Counted from the first letter of the stretch, positions 39,639-46,925 are shown. The stretch: 64,000 bases of DNA from Streptomyces durmitorensis (GCF_023498005.1 NZ_CP097289.1:930001-994000); one strand, 5' to 3'. Made by a program: numbers and translations. The notes: generated from the letters alone by a model not told the origin.

Positions 39639-39836
39639 TCAGCTCTTCAGGTGCCGTTCGACCCGGGCGGCCTGCTCCGGGGTCATCTCCTTGGCGACCT
39701 CCTTCGCGGCCTCGACGCCACCGGTCTTCGCGGCGTGCGTCATGCGCTGGGCCATCAGGCGGTCGGACGCGCCCTGCACAGCGGGGGCCAGCGCAGCATC
39801 GAGGCGGTCGTTGAAGCTCTCCAGAGAGTCGGACAT
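39639..39836 (-). CDS. Helical hypothetical protein, 65 aa
   Basis: MSDSLESFNDRLDAALAPAV then an amphipathic helical C-terminus (EVAKEMTPEQAARVERHLKS). Good frame composition. Unknown. Confidence 0.68.
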   Translation of the reverse strand: MSDSLESFNDRLDAALAPAVQGASDRLMAQRMTHAAKTGGVEAAKEVAKEMTPEQAARVERHLKS

Positions 39837-39981
39837 GCCGGGCTCCTTCGTGATCGGGAATCGGGTGGTGGTGCGTGCCCCTGCCTGCGTTCGAGGCGTA
39901 GACCCGGGATCGGTCTGGCGGAGGCTGAAGCCGCGGCGGCGGGGTGCCGTGGGGGACGGAGGGGCCCCACCACCGCGGCGA

Positions 39982-40122
39982 TCAGGGGTTGCGGCGCTTC
40001 GCTCGGGCGTCGGCCTCGGCCTTGATCTCCCGCGCCTTGGCCTCAGCTGCCGGGTCGCGGCGCTTCTGCTGCCGCACGTGATGCGCGGCAGCTACCTGCT
40101 CGGGGGTGCGGCGGCCGATCAC
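39982..40122 (-). CDS. Basic small protein, 46 aa
   Basis: GTG at 40122 overlaps the previous stop as GTGA. VIGRRTPEQVAAAHHVRQQK then an Arg/Lys/Glu-rich helix. Accepted because of coupling and typical composition. Unknown. Confidence 0.6.
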   Translation of the reverse strand: MIGRRTPEQVAAAHHVRQQKRRDPAAEAKAREIKAEADARAKRRNP

Positions 40123-40307
40123 GCCGCCGCCTCCGGCTCGCCGCCATCGGCGACCTCCAGCAGCGACACCACAGCCGCCTCCAGACGGCCCACCATCGCC
40201 ACCACATCCCGGCGCTGCGACAAGTCCAGCCCCTGCGCCTCGACCAGCAGCTCACGCGCCACGTCGACGGATGCACGCCCAGACGCCGACAACTCGGGCC
40301 GGGCCAT
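40119..40307 (-). CDS. Small helical protein, 62 aa
   Basis: ATG at 40307 shares one base with the previous stop (TGATG). ARPELSASGRASVDVARELL and a second helix VAMVGRLEAAVVSLLEVA. Unknown function. Confidence 0.68.
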   Translation of the reverse strand: MARPELSASGRASVDVARELLVEAQGLDLSQRRDVVAMVGRLEAAVVSLLEVADGGEPEAAA

Positions 40308-40534
40308 CACGCCGCCGCCTTGAGGTGCAGGTCCTGGCAGTTGCGGCTCCAGTCCTGGTGGACGGGGCACGTCTGGCGCTGGTCATCCGGCACGTTGTAG
40401 GTGGTCTCGCGGTACAAGGCGCGGGTCAGCTCATCGCCGAACAACTCGGCGATCACATCGGCGACCTTCACCTGCCGGGCCTTCCGGCCGAGCTCAGTGA
40501 CGCCACGATCGGCGTCGAACAGGAACGGAGACAT
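40307..40534 (-). CDS. Hypothetical protein with Cys/His site, 75 aa
   Basis: ATG at 40534 after GAGAGGA. Contains QVKVADVIAELFGDELTRALY and a C-terminal TCPVHQDWSRNCQDLH that could bind zinc. Unknown. Confidence 0.68.
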   Translation of the reverse strand: MSPFLFDADRGVTELGRKARQVKVADVIAELFGDELTRALYRETTYNVPDDQRQTCPVHQDWSRNCQDLHLKAAA

Positions 40535-40570
40535 GACGATCCTCTCGGGGATCAATAGGTGGGTGGTGGT

Positions 40571-41005
40571 CTAGCGGCCGGTGTACGGCTGGGCACGACA
40601 CTTCTCCGCGTGGGCCTGCGCCCACTCGCGGGCCGCCTGGACGTGCGGCAGCGCCGCCTTTGCGGTCACGTCGGCGTCATCGTCCAGCGCGAAGTGACCG
40701 TCATGCTGGTCCGTGAAGTCGGGGCTCACGCAGCCGTGGCCGTGACACTTGGCGACCGCACCGACCCGGAGCCGGGTCTCCCATCCATAGGCGGGGCCCG
40801 ACTTTCGCTCCTCGCTCGACCGGACGAAAGCCTGGACGATGACCCGCCCCCCTCCGGCCGTGCCGAAGCTGCCCGCCTCGTCGTGGTCCGTGCTGCCATA
40901 GAAGCTGCGCCCCTTGTCCGCCTCCGCCGCGATGCTCCTGCGGCGGGCTCGGATCGTCTGGGCAATCTCGAACTTCAGGTCTGGTGCGGTCGGGATGTAC
41001 GACAT
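40571..41005 (-). CDS. Hypothetical protein, 144 aa
   Basis: MSYIPTAPDLKFEIAQTIRA then beta-rich region; the C-terminal third has CHGHGCVSPDFTDQHDGHF and AREWAQAHAEKCRA, resembling the 77-aa protein at 41473-41706 (AQAHAETCRA). The shared tail suggests a small paralogous family. Unknown. Confidence 0.7.
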   Translation of the reverse strand: MSYIPTAPDLKFEIAQTIRARRRSIAAEADKGRSFYGSTDHDEAGSFGTAGGGRVIVQAFVRSSEERKSGPAYGWETRLRVGAVAKCHGHGCVSPDFTDQHDGHFALDDDADVTAKAALPHVQAAREWAQAHAEKCRAQPYTGR

Positions 41006-41047
41006 GGCAGCCCTCCAGGGCGAGCGGGGATCAAGAAGCGGGGACGG

Positions 41048-41224
41048 TCAGGTGATCTCGACGTGGGTGACGGTGCGGTCGCGGTCGTAGCTGACGAAGG
41101 AGTCGCACTGGCCGCACTGGAAGCCGCCGGGGTACGTGTCCATGGCCGCCTCGCAGCACCGGGGAGTTTCGGCAGATCCGAGCTCGTCGCCCTCGTCGAG
41201 GGACTCGATGCTGATCTGGCTCAC
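41048..41224 (-). CDS. Zinc-ribbon-like small protein, 58 aa
   Basis: GTG at 41224 overlaps the upstream stop. Cys pattern PRCCEAAMDTYPGGFQCGQCDSF suits a small zinc ribbon. Acidic N-terminus. Unknown function. Confidence 0.65.
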   Translation of the reverse strand: MSQISIESLDEGDELGSAETPRCCEAAMDTYPGGFQCGQCDSFVSYDRDRTVTHVEIT

Positions 41225-41385
41225 GACTCGTCCTTCCGGGCCGTGAAAGTCCAGTCGCCGTTCGTCGTGCCGAGGTTCGCCTCGGTCTCGGAGCGGGCCT
41301 GGACGAGGAAGGGGCTTTCGAACGTGCCTCGGTCCTCGCCGTTCTCGTCGGTGGCCTGCGTGGGCTGGTAGTCCTTCGAGCTCAT
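41221..41385 (-). CDS. Small hypothetical protein, 54 aa
   Basis: ATG at 41385 with GAGAGGAT upstream. MSSKDYQPTQATDENGEDRG, polar, ending in a beta-like segment (GDWTFTARKDES). Unknown. Confidence 0.62.
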   Translation of the reverse strand: MSSKDYQPTQATDENGEDRGTFESPFLVQARSETEANLGTTNGDWTFTARKDES

Positions 41386-41472
41386 GAGGATCCTCTCGGG
41401 GATCAAGCAGTGGCAGCTGCGGACGGGAGAAACCGGGGGATGGACGTTCCCGCCCGCAGCCGATCTAGGGGG

Positions 41473-41706
41473 TTACGCGGTGGGCTTCGGCAGGGCCCGG
41501 CACGTCTCGGCATGCGCCTGCGCCATGTCCTGCGCACGGCCGTCATGCTGCCGACTGGTGTCATAGGTGCAGCAGCGGCAGCGAGCGACCGAGTGCTGCC
41601 CGTCCTTGCGCAGCACCTCGACGTACATCGACGGATCGCGGAAAATCTCCCCGCTCAACGTCAGATAGCGGGCCACCACGTCCTCAGGCCAAGCAGGCTG
41701 CGGCAT
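41473..41706 (-). CDS. Hypothetical protein with Cys/His tail, 77 aa
   Basis: ATG at 41706 shares a base with the upstream stop. C-terminal CRCCTYDTSRQHDGRAQDMA plus AQAHAETCRA resembles the end of the 144-aa protein at 40571-41005; the H-D-G-x-x and A-Q-A-H-A-E-x-C are shared. Possibly zinc binding. Unknown. Confidence 0.68.
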   Translation of the reverse strand: MPQPAWPEDVVARYLTLSGEIFRDPSMYVEVLRKDGQHSVARCRCCTYDTSRQHDGRAQDMAQAHAETCRALPKPTA

Positions 41707-41939
41707 CACGACGCCACCTCGTTCCGCACGATCACGAGGAACGCGTCGGACGCCAGGTCCATTACGACCTCCGCCTGCTGACCCTCCATACGGCGGGCAC
41801 GAGCGAAGTCCTCCGCCGGCCAGGAGCCACGCGGGCCGCCAGCGGGGAAGCGCTCCAGAACCTGGCGGGGGCGGACGAAGCTCGCCGCGTCATGGGCGGC
41901 CCGATCGGCGGGGCTCAGGGTACGGGTTGCGGTGCTCAT
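41706..41939 (-). CDS. Hypothetical protein, 77 aa
   Basis: ATG at 41939 has GGAGG 10 nt upstream; a GTG at 41945 overlapping the excisionase-like stop is the alternative. MSTATRTLSPADRAAHDAAS and a C-terminal VVMDLASDAFLVIVRNEVAS. Unknown. Confidence 0.65.
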   Translation of the reverse strand: MSTATRTLSPADRAAHDAASFVRPRQVLERFPAGGPRGSWPAEDFARARRMEGQQAEVVMDLASDAFLVIVRNEVAS

Positions 41940-41941
41940 GA

Positions 41942-42184
41942 TCACGCCACCTCCGTGGTGGGGGCGATGAGGGAGCCGTGCATGTACGCGTCGACGTCCG
42001 AGGCCCAGCAGCGGAAACCGCGCCGCCGCTTCTCGCCCTTGCCGAGCCGCATGGCCTTGAGGAGGCCGCTGTCGGCGAGGCGATAGACGGTTGCGACGTG
42101 CACCTTCATGAGGGCTGCGACCTGCTTGGCGTCCAGCAGCTCGTCGGCCTGATCCGGGTCGGGGGCTCGGTCTTCGGCGATCAC
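41942..42184 (-). CDS. Excisionase-like HTH protein, 80 aa
   Basis: GTG at 42184 with GGAG upstream. HTH_17/MerR-type domain: LLDAKQVAALMKVHVATVYRLADSGLLKAMRL, then RRRGFRCWASDVDAYM. This family includes excisionases and small plasmid regulators. It is the first gene of the leftward plasmid-like operon, directly downstream of two GntR-type operators, so it is likely controlled by the GntR protein. Confidence 0.85.
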   Translation of the reverse strand: MIAEDRAPDPDQADELLDAKQVAALMKVHVATVYRLADSGLLKAMRLGKGEKRRRGFRCWASDVDAYMHGSLIAPTTEVA

Positions 42185-42209
42185 ACGGGCTCCAATGACT
42201 TGTGGCTGA

Positions 42210-42260
42210 CTCCTTCGAAGGACAGCTCGATGGAGATAACCATGGCGTCCTTCGAAGGAG
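42210..42260 (-). promoter_or_regulatory. Two CTCCTTCGAAGGAG operators before the plasmid-like operon
   Basis: CTCCTTCGAAGGAC at 42210-42223 and GTCCTTCGAAGGAG at 42247-42260, each one mismatch from the perfect palindrome and 37 bp apart. They lie between the excisionase-like start and the terminator of the GntR gene. Same motif as at the GntR and GIY-YIG promoters. Confidence 0.82.
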
Positions 42261-42308
42261 TTGTCAAGCTCGCCAAGTGAACTGAGTTCGCAGGGATTTG
42301 GGCGCACG

Positions 42309-42341
42309 AAAAAGCCCCCACCGGCCGATGCCAGTGGGGGC
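42309..42341 (-). terminator. Rho-independent terminator of the GntR gene
   Basis: GCCCCCAC pairs with GTGGGGGC around a 12-nt loop, followed on the minus strand by TTTTT. It starts 17 bp after the GntR stop. One of the few terminators here with a clear T-run. Confidence 0.88.
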
Positions 42342-42357
42342 CGAGAGCCGACGTGGC

Positions 42358-43098
42358 TCAGATGGGGAACTCGTACTCCAGGATGTACTTCGACGCATCC
42401 AAGGTCATCTCGTTGACCTCGACCGCGCGGCCCTCCTCGTCGTAGGCGACTCGCTCAATCAGGAAGATCGACATGCCCTTGCTCAACCCCAGAGCCTGAG
42501 CCTCCTCCGACGTGGCGACGCGGCCATACACGCGCTCGCACGCCTTCACGGGGCGCCGCCCAACCTCCGCCAGGCGTTCATACATGCCGCCAGAGCCGGT
42601 GTCTGTCTGATCGACCCCAGCCTCGACGGCCAGACCCGCAGGAAGGTACGAGGTGGCGAGCTGTAGCTTTCGGCCATCCAGAGAGAAGAGTCGGCTTCGA
42701 CGACAGAACGGTCCAGCACCGAGGATCTCCACGACACGATCCGAGGCGGTCGCCACCTCGTCAACATCCACCTGCACGTCAGGCTCGCGACCTTCAAGAT
42801 CCGCGCTCTGAATGGACTGGGCGCCGCGGGCGAAGCGCCGAGGGGAGGTGCGGACCAGCCTCTTAGGATCGAGTACGTAGACGCCCTTGCCGTGCCGGCT
42901 GACCGCCAGCCCCTCCGCCATGAGGCGCTCGTAGGCGGCTCGAACCGCCGCATTGGACAGACTTCGCTCATCCTTCAATGCGGCCTCGCTGGGCAGCTGG
43001 GCGCCGGGGAGCAACTCGCCGGACTGGATCAGGGCGCGAAACTCTGCAGCAAGCTCTGCGGCGACGTACCGCCCAGGCTCTCCCTTACGTGGCGCCAA
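42358..43098 (-). CDS. GntR-family regulator (KorA-like), 246 aa
   Basis: TTG start at 43098 with GAGGAGG 5-6 nt upstream. The N-terminal GntR winged helix reads YVAAELAAEFRALIQSGELL, then LPSEAALKDERSLSNAAVRAAYERL and GLAVSRHGKGVYV; the C-terminal UTRA-type domain ends VEVNEMTLDASKYILEYEFP. In Streptomyces plasmids such as pSAM2 a GntR-type KorA represses transfer and replication genes. Location between the plasmid-like operon and the divergent GIY-YIG gene, with shared operators, fits that master role. Confidence 0.9.
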   Translation of the reverse strand: MAPRKGEPGRYVAAELAAEFRALIQSGELLPGAQLPSEAALKDERSLSNAAVRAAYERLMAEGLAVSRHGKGVYVLDPKRLVRTSPRRFARGAQSIQSADLEGREPDVQVDVDEVATASDRVVEILGAGPFCRRSRLFSLDGRKLQLATSYLPAGLAVEAGVDQTDTGSGGMYERLAEVGRRPVKACERVYGRVATSEEAQALGLSKGMSIFLIERVAYDEEGRAVEVNEMTLDASKYILEYEFPI

Positions 43099-43115
43099 TG
43101 GTCCTCCTCGCTCGA

Positions 43116-43207
43116 CTCCTTTGAAGATGTTAGCTATCGCTCTAGAGCACGCGCGAACAGGGCGGATTCTGCGAATCCAGCAGAACCCCTTGACTCCTTC
43201 GAAGGAG
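43116..43207. promoter_or_regulatory. GntR operators in the divergent control region
   Basis: A perfect CTCCTTCGAAGGAG lies at 43194-43207 and a degenerate copy CTCCTTTGAAGATG at 43116-43129. They flank the promoter region between the GntR gene (leftwards) and the GIY-YIG fusion (rightwards). Presence before the regulator itself implies autoregulation. Confidence 0.8.
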
Positions 43208-43283
43208 CACGGGCACGGTGGGTGCGCCATCAAGTACTCATTGAAGTTCCGGCAGCACACAGCGGCAGCACAACGGAGGCCCC

Positions 43284-43892
43284 ATGCCCGAATCCGACGA
43301 GCCCACCGCGCTCTACCGCTACTTCGACGCCGATGACGTTCTGCTGTACGTCGGGATCTCGAACAAGCCCGACTTCCGCGCGAAGGCGCACCTGTACGAG
43401 TCGCGCCGCGACGACTGGCCGAAGCGAGCTGGCCGCCGAACCGACGAGTGGCACGCCTCCCGCCCGCTCGCCCTCAAGGCGGAAGAGGTGGCGATCAAGA
43501 CAGAGAAGCCGCTTTACAACGGGACGCACAATCACAACGACGCCGAGTTCGATCCGTCGTCATGGTCCCCGGTATCCGGAAGCCCGAAGCCTCCTCTGAT
43601 CGCCGATCTAATGCGCTGCGAGATCATCAGCGGGAGGTGGCCGGCCGGGGTGCGCATCCCGTCACTCAGGACTCTCGCCAAGGCCGCTGGCGTCGGCAGC
43701 TCGGGACCCGCCAGCAAGGCCGCTGCCCTACTCAAGGCTGAGGGCCTACTCACCTTCGAGGCCGGGCACGGGCTGTTCGTGTCCAAGCCTCGGGCGGTCC
43801 GACCTCGCCCACGCAGACATGCCCCGGCCGAGCCGAAGACCTACGAGAAGCTCCCGCACGACTGGCCGCGGTCGGTCGGCTTCCCCGGCTAG
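43284..43892 (+). CDS. GIY-YIG nuclease-like domain fused to a GntR-type winged helix, 202 aa
   Basis: Residues 8-85 resemble a GIY-YIG domain (TALYRYFDADDVLLYVGISN, then a basic helix and AEEVAIKTEKPLYNGTHN with the C-terminal Glu and Asn). Residues 100-165 form a GntR-like winged helix (PPLIADLMRCEIISGRWPAG, IPSLRTLAKAAGVGSSG, LLKAEGLLTFEAGHGLFV). The classic G-I-Y triplet is degenerate (LYR). It may be a DNA-binding regulator or a site-specific nuclease, read divergently from the KorA-like gene under its operator. Confidence 0.82.
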   Translation: MPESDEPTALYRYFDADDVLLYVGISNKPDFRAKAHLYESRRDDWPKRAGRRTDEWHASRPLALKAEEVAIKTEKPLYNGTHNHNDAEFDPSSWSPVSGSPKPPLIADLMRCEIISGRWPAGVRIPSLRTLAKAAGVGSSGPASKAAALLKAEGLLTFEAGHGLFVSKPRAVRPRPRRHAPAEPKTYEKLPHDWPRSVGFPG

Positions 43893-44290
43893 CTGAACGA
43901 CCAGGTCCCGGACGGCGAATGACAGTTTCTCACTCTGCGAATATGTCATTGTTGCAGGTCAGAGGCTTACGGGCTATCTTTCCGTCAGTACTCGGGATCA
44001 CGAAACCCGTCGTCAACTCCCGTCGTTTCCAGCCGTCTTCACCGCCCCTGTACGGCCCAGTTTCAGTGAGTCTCGCCGAGGTTCGCCGAGCCCCGCCGAG
44101 CCTGACGGGTTCCTGATCTCGAGCGTGGCTCCCACGAATTACACCCAAAGTTTGCGCTTGGTCGGTTCGCCTCTTCAGGATGGCGGCTGCCGGACATGCG
44201 AACGGCCGGGCGCTTGCGACGCCCGGCCGGTTCTACCAGCGAGTTGCCACTCGCTGATCTGTAAGCCCGTCTCGTCAAAGGGAGCTCCCC
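43893..44290. other. Intergenic region with repeats and a terminator
   Basis: No gene found. Contains three close copies of CGCCGAG at about 44075-44100, and a hairpin at 44200-44233. The last 60 bp carry GGGAG before the next ATG. Could also hold a promoter for the gene at 44291. Confidence 0.45.
44200..44233 (+). terminator. Hairpin terminator
   Basis: GGCCGGGCG pairs with CGCCCGGCC around a 7-nt loop, extended by GAAC/GTTC with a bulge. Lies downstream of the GIY-YIG gene on the plus strand and just before the next plus-strand gene. Confidence 0.65.
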
Positions 44291-44608
44291 ATGAAGGTAA
44301 CAGCCTCTGCTGTCTTAGAGCAGCCTCCGACCCCCACGACCGACCATCTCCTCGACACCCCCCTCCCCGATCTTCTGGCCGAGCTGCAGGTGGAGCTGGT
44401 GGAGTCGCGTCTCACGATGCGTGGGTTCACGGGGTATGTGGCCCGTGAGGGTGCGTTGACCGTTCTGGCACTGCCGCCGGACCGCCCGGAGCAGGAGCGC
44501 GACATGATCGTGCGCCAGCTGCTGGGCACGGCGTTCCAGGTGCCGATGCCGGACCCGCCGGGCGAGTACCGGATCACCGAGCTGGGGCCGGAGCTGCTGG
44601 CTGCGTGA
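44291..44608 (+). CDS. Hypothetical protein, 105 aa
   Basis: ATG at 44291 with GGGAGCTCCCC upstream. PLPDLLAELQVELVESRLTM then VLALPPDRPEQERDMIVRQLLG. Probably mixed alpha/beta. Plus strand like its two neighbours. Unknown. Confidence 0.7.
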   Translation: MKVTASAVLEQPPTPTTDHLLDTPLPDLLAELQVELVESRLTMRGFTGYVAREGALTVLALPPDRPEQERDMIVRQLLGTAFQVPMPDPPGEYRITELGPELLAA

Positions 44609-44806
44609 TCTCTCGCGTGTCGACGCCTCGCCCTAACCGGTGGGGCGTCTCGCTGTCTACGGCGCCCGTCCGGCCGCCACGGCTGCGTCTCGCGGGCCGG
44701 AACCGTTCACCGTTCAACTCGCGCGCCTGACAGTGCCCGTCACACCGCATATGCCCCGGCTGGTTCGGGCCGTGCGGCATGCCGCCCTGAGCTGCACGCT
44801 CACGCT

Positions 44807-45178
44807 ATGGGGGATTCACGCAAGCCGAGGCCTGATCGAGTCCAATTGACTTGCCCGCATTGCGGGTTGCCGCGGGATCAGGTGGAGACACTGGACCCTG
44901 ATCCGATCCTGCTGGAGCCGGGCCTGCGGGTGCCCGCGCACGAGATCCCTCCGGAACGCCGTTGGATCGAGATCCCGGACGGCAAGGTCGCGATGTACGG
45001 CGTCTGCCCGCCGGTCCAGTCGCAGCTGTGCCGGGTCGAGCATGCTTTGGTGTGCCCTAATCAGCCGCTGCCCCCGGATCCGTGGCCGCGGATCTCGAAG
45101 CTGCGGGAAGCGAACGCGGCGAGGGTGGAGCAGCCGGTCCTGCCGCTCGGGGATGAGCAGCTGCCCGACGTCGGCTAG
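44807..45178 (+). CDS. DUF6083-like zinc-binding protein, 123 aa
   Basis: N-terminal LTCPHCGLPRDQ gives one Cys pair; later GVCPPVQSQLCRVEHALVCP gives a second cluster. The order short zinc pair, P-x-x-x-W-I-x-I-P-D-G, then C-R-V-x-H-A-x-V-C-P resembles DUF6083 proteins of Streptomyces. Unknown role. The 200-bp gap before it contains a GACGCC/GGCGTC stem near 44625-44650. Confidence 0.68.
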   Translation: MGDSRKPRPDRVQLTCPHCGLPRDQVETLDPDPILLEPGLRVPAHEIPPERRWIEIPDGKVAMYGVCPPVQSQLCRVEHALVCPNQPLPPDPWPRISKLREANAARVEQPVLPLGDEQLPDVG

Positions 45179-45181
45179 CCG

Positions 45182-45430
45182 CTACCGTCCGCCGGCTTGC
45201 CCGTTGTCCTCGTTGTCGGCCATCGTGCCGACCTCGCCCGTCCCGCCGCATGCTAGGCAGTCGACGATCGTCTCGTTGCCGTCTGCGTCCCGCACGGTCT
45301 TCGTCCCGCCGGTGCATTCGCCGCAGGCTGGCACGTGTTCCTCCAAGAGCCGCTTCGTCGCGTTGAGCAGCCGCCCGTAGCGGTGGTCTTGCTCCAGTGC
45401 GGGGATGTGGCGGCGATCAACCCAGGCCAT
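45182..45430 (-). CDS. DnaJ-type zinc-motif small protein, 82 aa
   Basis: ATG at 45430 (MAWVDRRHIPALEQDHRYGR). Two CxxC(x)G motifs, CGECTGG and CLACGGTGEV, like the zinc centres of DnaJ. Converges with the plus-strand gene ending at 45178. Unknown. Confidence 0.7.
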   Translation of the reverse strand: MAWVDRRHIPALEQDHRYGRLLNATKRLLEEHVPACGECTGGTKTVRDADGNETIVDCLACGGTGEVGTMADNEDNGQAGGR

Positions 45431-45524
45431 CGGCGCTCCTTGCGTTGCTGCCAGGGTCCCGCTGTGGGCTGCGGGCGGCAAGACGCCCCGCTCCGGACTT
45501 CGGGCGGTGCGTCGTCGTGCTCTG

Positions 45525-45701
45525 CTAGCCGAGGAGTCCACCGTCTTCGAGCTTGTCGAGGACGGATTGTTCGACGTCCGTGATTTCGTCGGCCGTGATC
45601 GTGGCGGAGGTTCCAGCGGCGGCGAGGAGCGCGAGGCCCTCTTCGAGGGGGATGGTGATTCCATGGCTGGCGGAGAAGGCTTCGGCGGCGTTACGGGTCA
45701 T
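45525..45701 (-). CDS. Small hypothetical protein, 58 aa
   Basis: ATG at 45701 (MTRNAAEAFSASHGITIPLE) with AGGA upstream. EEGLALLAAAG and EITDVEQSVLDKLEDGGLLG are helical. A GTG at 45743 could add 14 residues. Unknown. Confidence 0.6.
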   Translation of the reverse strand: MTRNAAEAFSASHGITIPLEEGLALLAAAGTSATITADEITDVEQSVLDKLEDGGLLG

Positions 45702-45771
45702 GCGGTGATCCTGCACGTGGACGTAGGCGGCTAGTCGGGGCACTGGCGTTCGCGTTGTCCCACCACCGTGG

Positions 45772-46017
45772 TCAGTGGCAGCTGCACCCGCAGAGCCTGC
45801 CGGTGTACTTGTGGTTGATCCGACACCGCTGGTGCATGCGGTCGGCCCACGCGCCGAGTTCGTCGGCCTGGTCGGTGTGGACGGCGGCGGCTTCGGCAAG
45901 AAGCCCCGCGGTCTCGCAGGCGGTGGACGTGTACGGCGCCGTCTCGATCAACGTGAGGATCGCGTCGGGGAGCTGTTCGCGGGTGTCGCCGGGAGGGGGC
46001 GGTGTCCAGTCCGTCAC
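45772..46017 (-). CDS. Small protein with Cys/His end, 81 aa
   Basis: MTDWTPPPPGDTREQLPDAI, a central helix rich in Ala/Glu, and CRINHKYTGRLCGCSCH at the end, a candidate metal site. Unknown. Confidence 0.7.
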   Translation of the reverse strand: MTDWTPPPPGDTREQLPDAILTLIETAPYTSTACETAGLLAEAAAVHTDQADELGAWADRMHQRCRINHKYTGRLCGCSCH

Positions 46018-46035
46018 GGCTGCTCCTTCGGGGGT

Positions 46036-46299
46036 TCAGTCCCCGGCGGGCGGGTCGAGGACGGCGACGAGGTTGATGCGGCCGGCCTGGTCGCTGATCA
46101 GCAGGACGGTGACGGCGCCGGGGAGGACTGCTTCGCGCATGCGGACGGGTCCGTCGATGTCGAGGCCGTGGGGCTGGGTGGCCGTGTCGGGGTCTGCTTC
46201 GAGGCGCGGGATCAGGTTGAAGAACGCGAACTGGGCGTCGTGCGGCAGGGAGGCGATGAGGTCGAGGGCGAGGTGGTCGCGCTCGAAGTGCCAGGTCAC
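46036..46299 (-). CDS. RelE/ParE-like candidate toxin, 87 aa
   Basis: GTG at 46299 overlaps the upstream stop (GTGA). VTWHFERDHLALDLIASLPH then LIPRLEADPDTATQPHG, VRMREAVLPGAVTVLLISDQ and INLVAVLDP follow the RelE strand-helix order with a central R and a final I-x-V-x-x-L strand. Fold assignment is by pattern only; catalytic residues are not clear. Paired with the next gene upstream. Confidence 0.5.
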   Translation of the reverse strand: MTWHFERDHLALDLIASLPHDAQFAFFNLIPRLEADPDTATQPHGLDIDGPVRMREAVLPGAVTVLLISDQAGRINLVAVLDPPAGD

Positions 46300-46604
46300 G
46301 CCGCGGAGTGTCCTTGGTGCTGGCGCATGCTCTGCTCCCACTGGTCCCAGGCGGTCCGTGATTCCGGTGTCTCACGGTACTCGTCCGGTAGCTGCCCGTT
46401 GTGGGTCTTGGCGTATTCGAGGACGGCGTCCAGGCGGGGGACGACGTCGTCGCGCCAGTGTTCGACGAAGCGCTGCCAGCTGGCGAGAACGTCGGGGAGT
46501 TCGGGGAGCGGGGTGAGGTTGGCCTTGCGGAGGAACGTCTGCCGGACCTCGGCGACGGGGATCGCGTGGGCGATCGCGTCGATGGTCCACGGCTGCTCGC
46601 TCAT
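46296..46604 (-). CDS. Partner of RelE-like protein (possible antitoxin), 102 aa
   Basis: ATG at 46604. MSEQPWTIDAIAHAIPVAEV then a mainly helical, Trp-rich protein (WRDDVVPRLDAVLEYAKTHN). It is directly coupled to the RelE-like gene and preceded by three GATATC-like sites. No classical antitoxin DNA-binding motif is clear. Confidence 0.55.
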   Translation of the reverse strand: MSEQPWTIDAIAHAIPVAEVRQTFLRKANLTPLPELPDVLASWQRFVEHWRDDVVPRLDAVLEYAKTHNGQLPDEYRETPESRTAWDQWEQSMRQHQGHSAA

Positions 46605-46643
46605 CGCTGCCTCCCTGCCGTCGTTCATGGCCTAGGCCACGAC

Positions 46644-46672
46644 GATATCGCTTTGATATCAGCCTCGGTATC
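46644..46672 (-). promoter_or_regulatory. Three phased GATATC-like sites
   Basis: GATATC at 46644-46649 and 46655-46660, and GGTATC at 46667-46672, spaced 11 and 12 bp, about one helical turn. A+T-rich in a GC-rich background. They precede the candidate TA pair and lie before the plus-strand gene at 46734. Confidence 0.45.
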
Positions 46673-46733
46673 GCTCTGCCTGTTCTGGCAGGTCGGTCCG
46701 CATCCCGCCTGCCATGTCGTCGTTGCACCGGGC

Positions 46734-46925
46734 ATGACCGATCTTGCTGCCGATCTCCCGACCGCTGTCGACCCGCCGGCCGCGCTCCTCCCCCTGCTGA
46801 CGCTCCCCGAGGCGCATGACGTGCTCGACGTGCTGGCCGCGGTCGTCAACGGCGGCGAGCCGGATCGGGAGGTCGCGGACCGTCTGCTGTCGAACCTCGC
46901 CGCCAGGGTGCCGTCGCGCGACTAG
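46734..46925 (+). CDS. Hypothetical protein, 63 aa
   Basis: MTDLAADLPTAVDPPAALLP then LLTLPEAHDVLDVLAAVVNG, hydrophobic-helical. No ribosome site, so possibly leaderless; better composition than overlapping frames. Plus strand while its neighbours are minus. Confidence 0.5.
   Translation: MTDLAADLPTAVDPPAALLPLLTLPEAHDVLDVLAAVVNGGEPDREVADRLLSNLAARVPSRD

Noticed and set aside
45731..46375. A 214-codon minus frame overlapping the 81-aa and RelE-like genes
   Set aside because: Arg/Pro/His-rich shadow; the two smaller genes in other frames have better composition and coupled starts.
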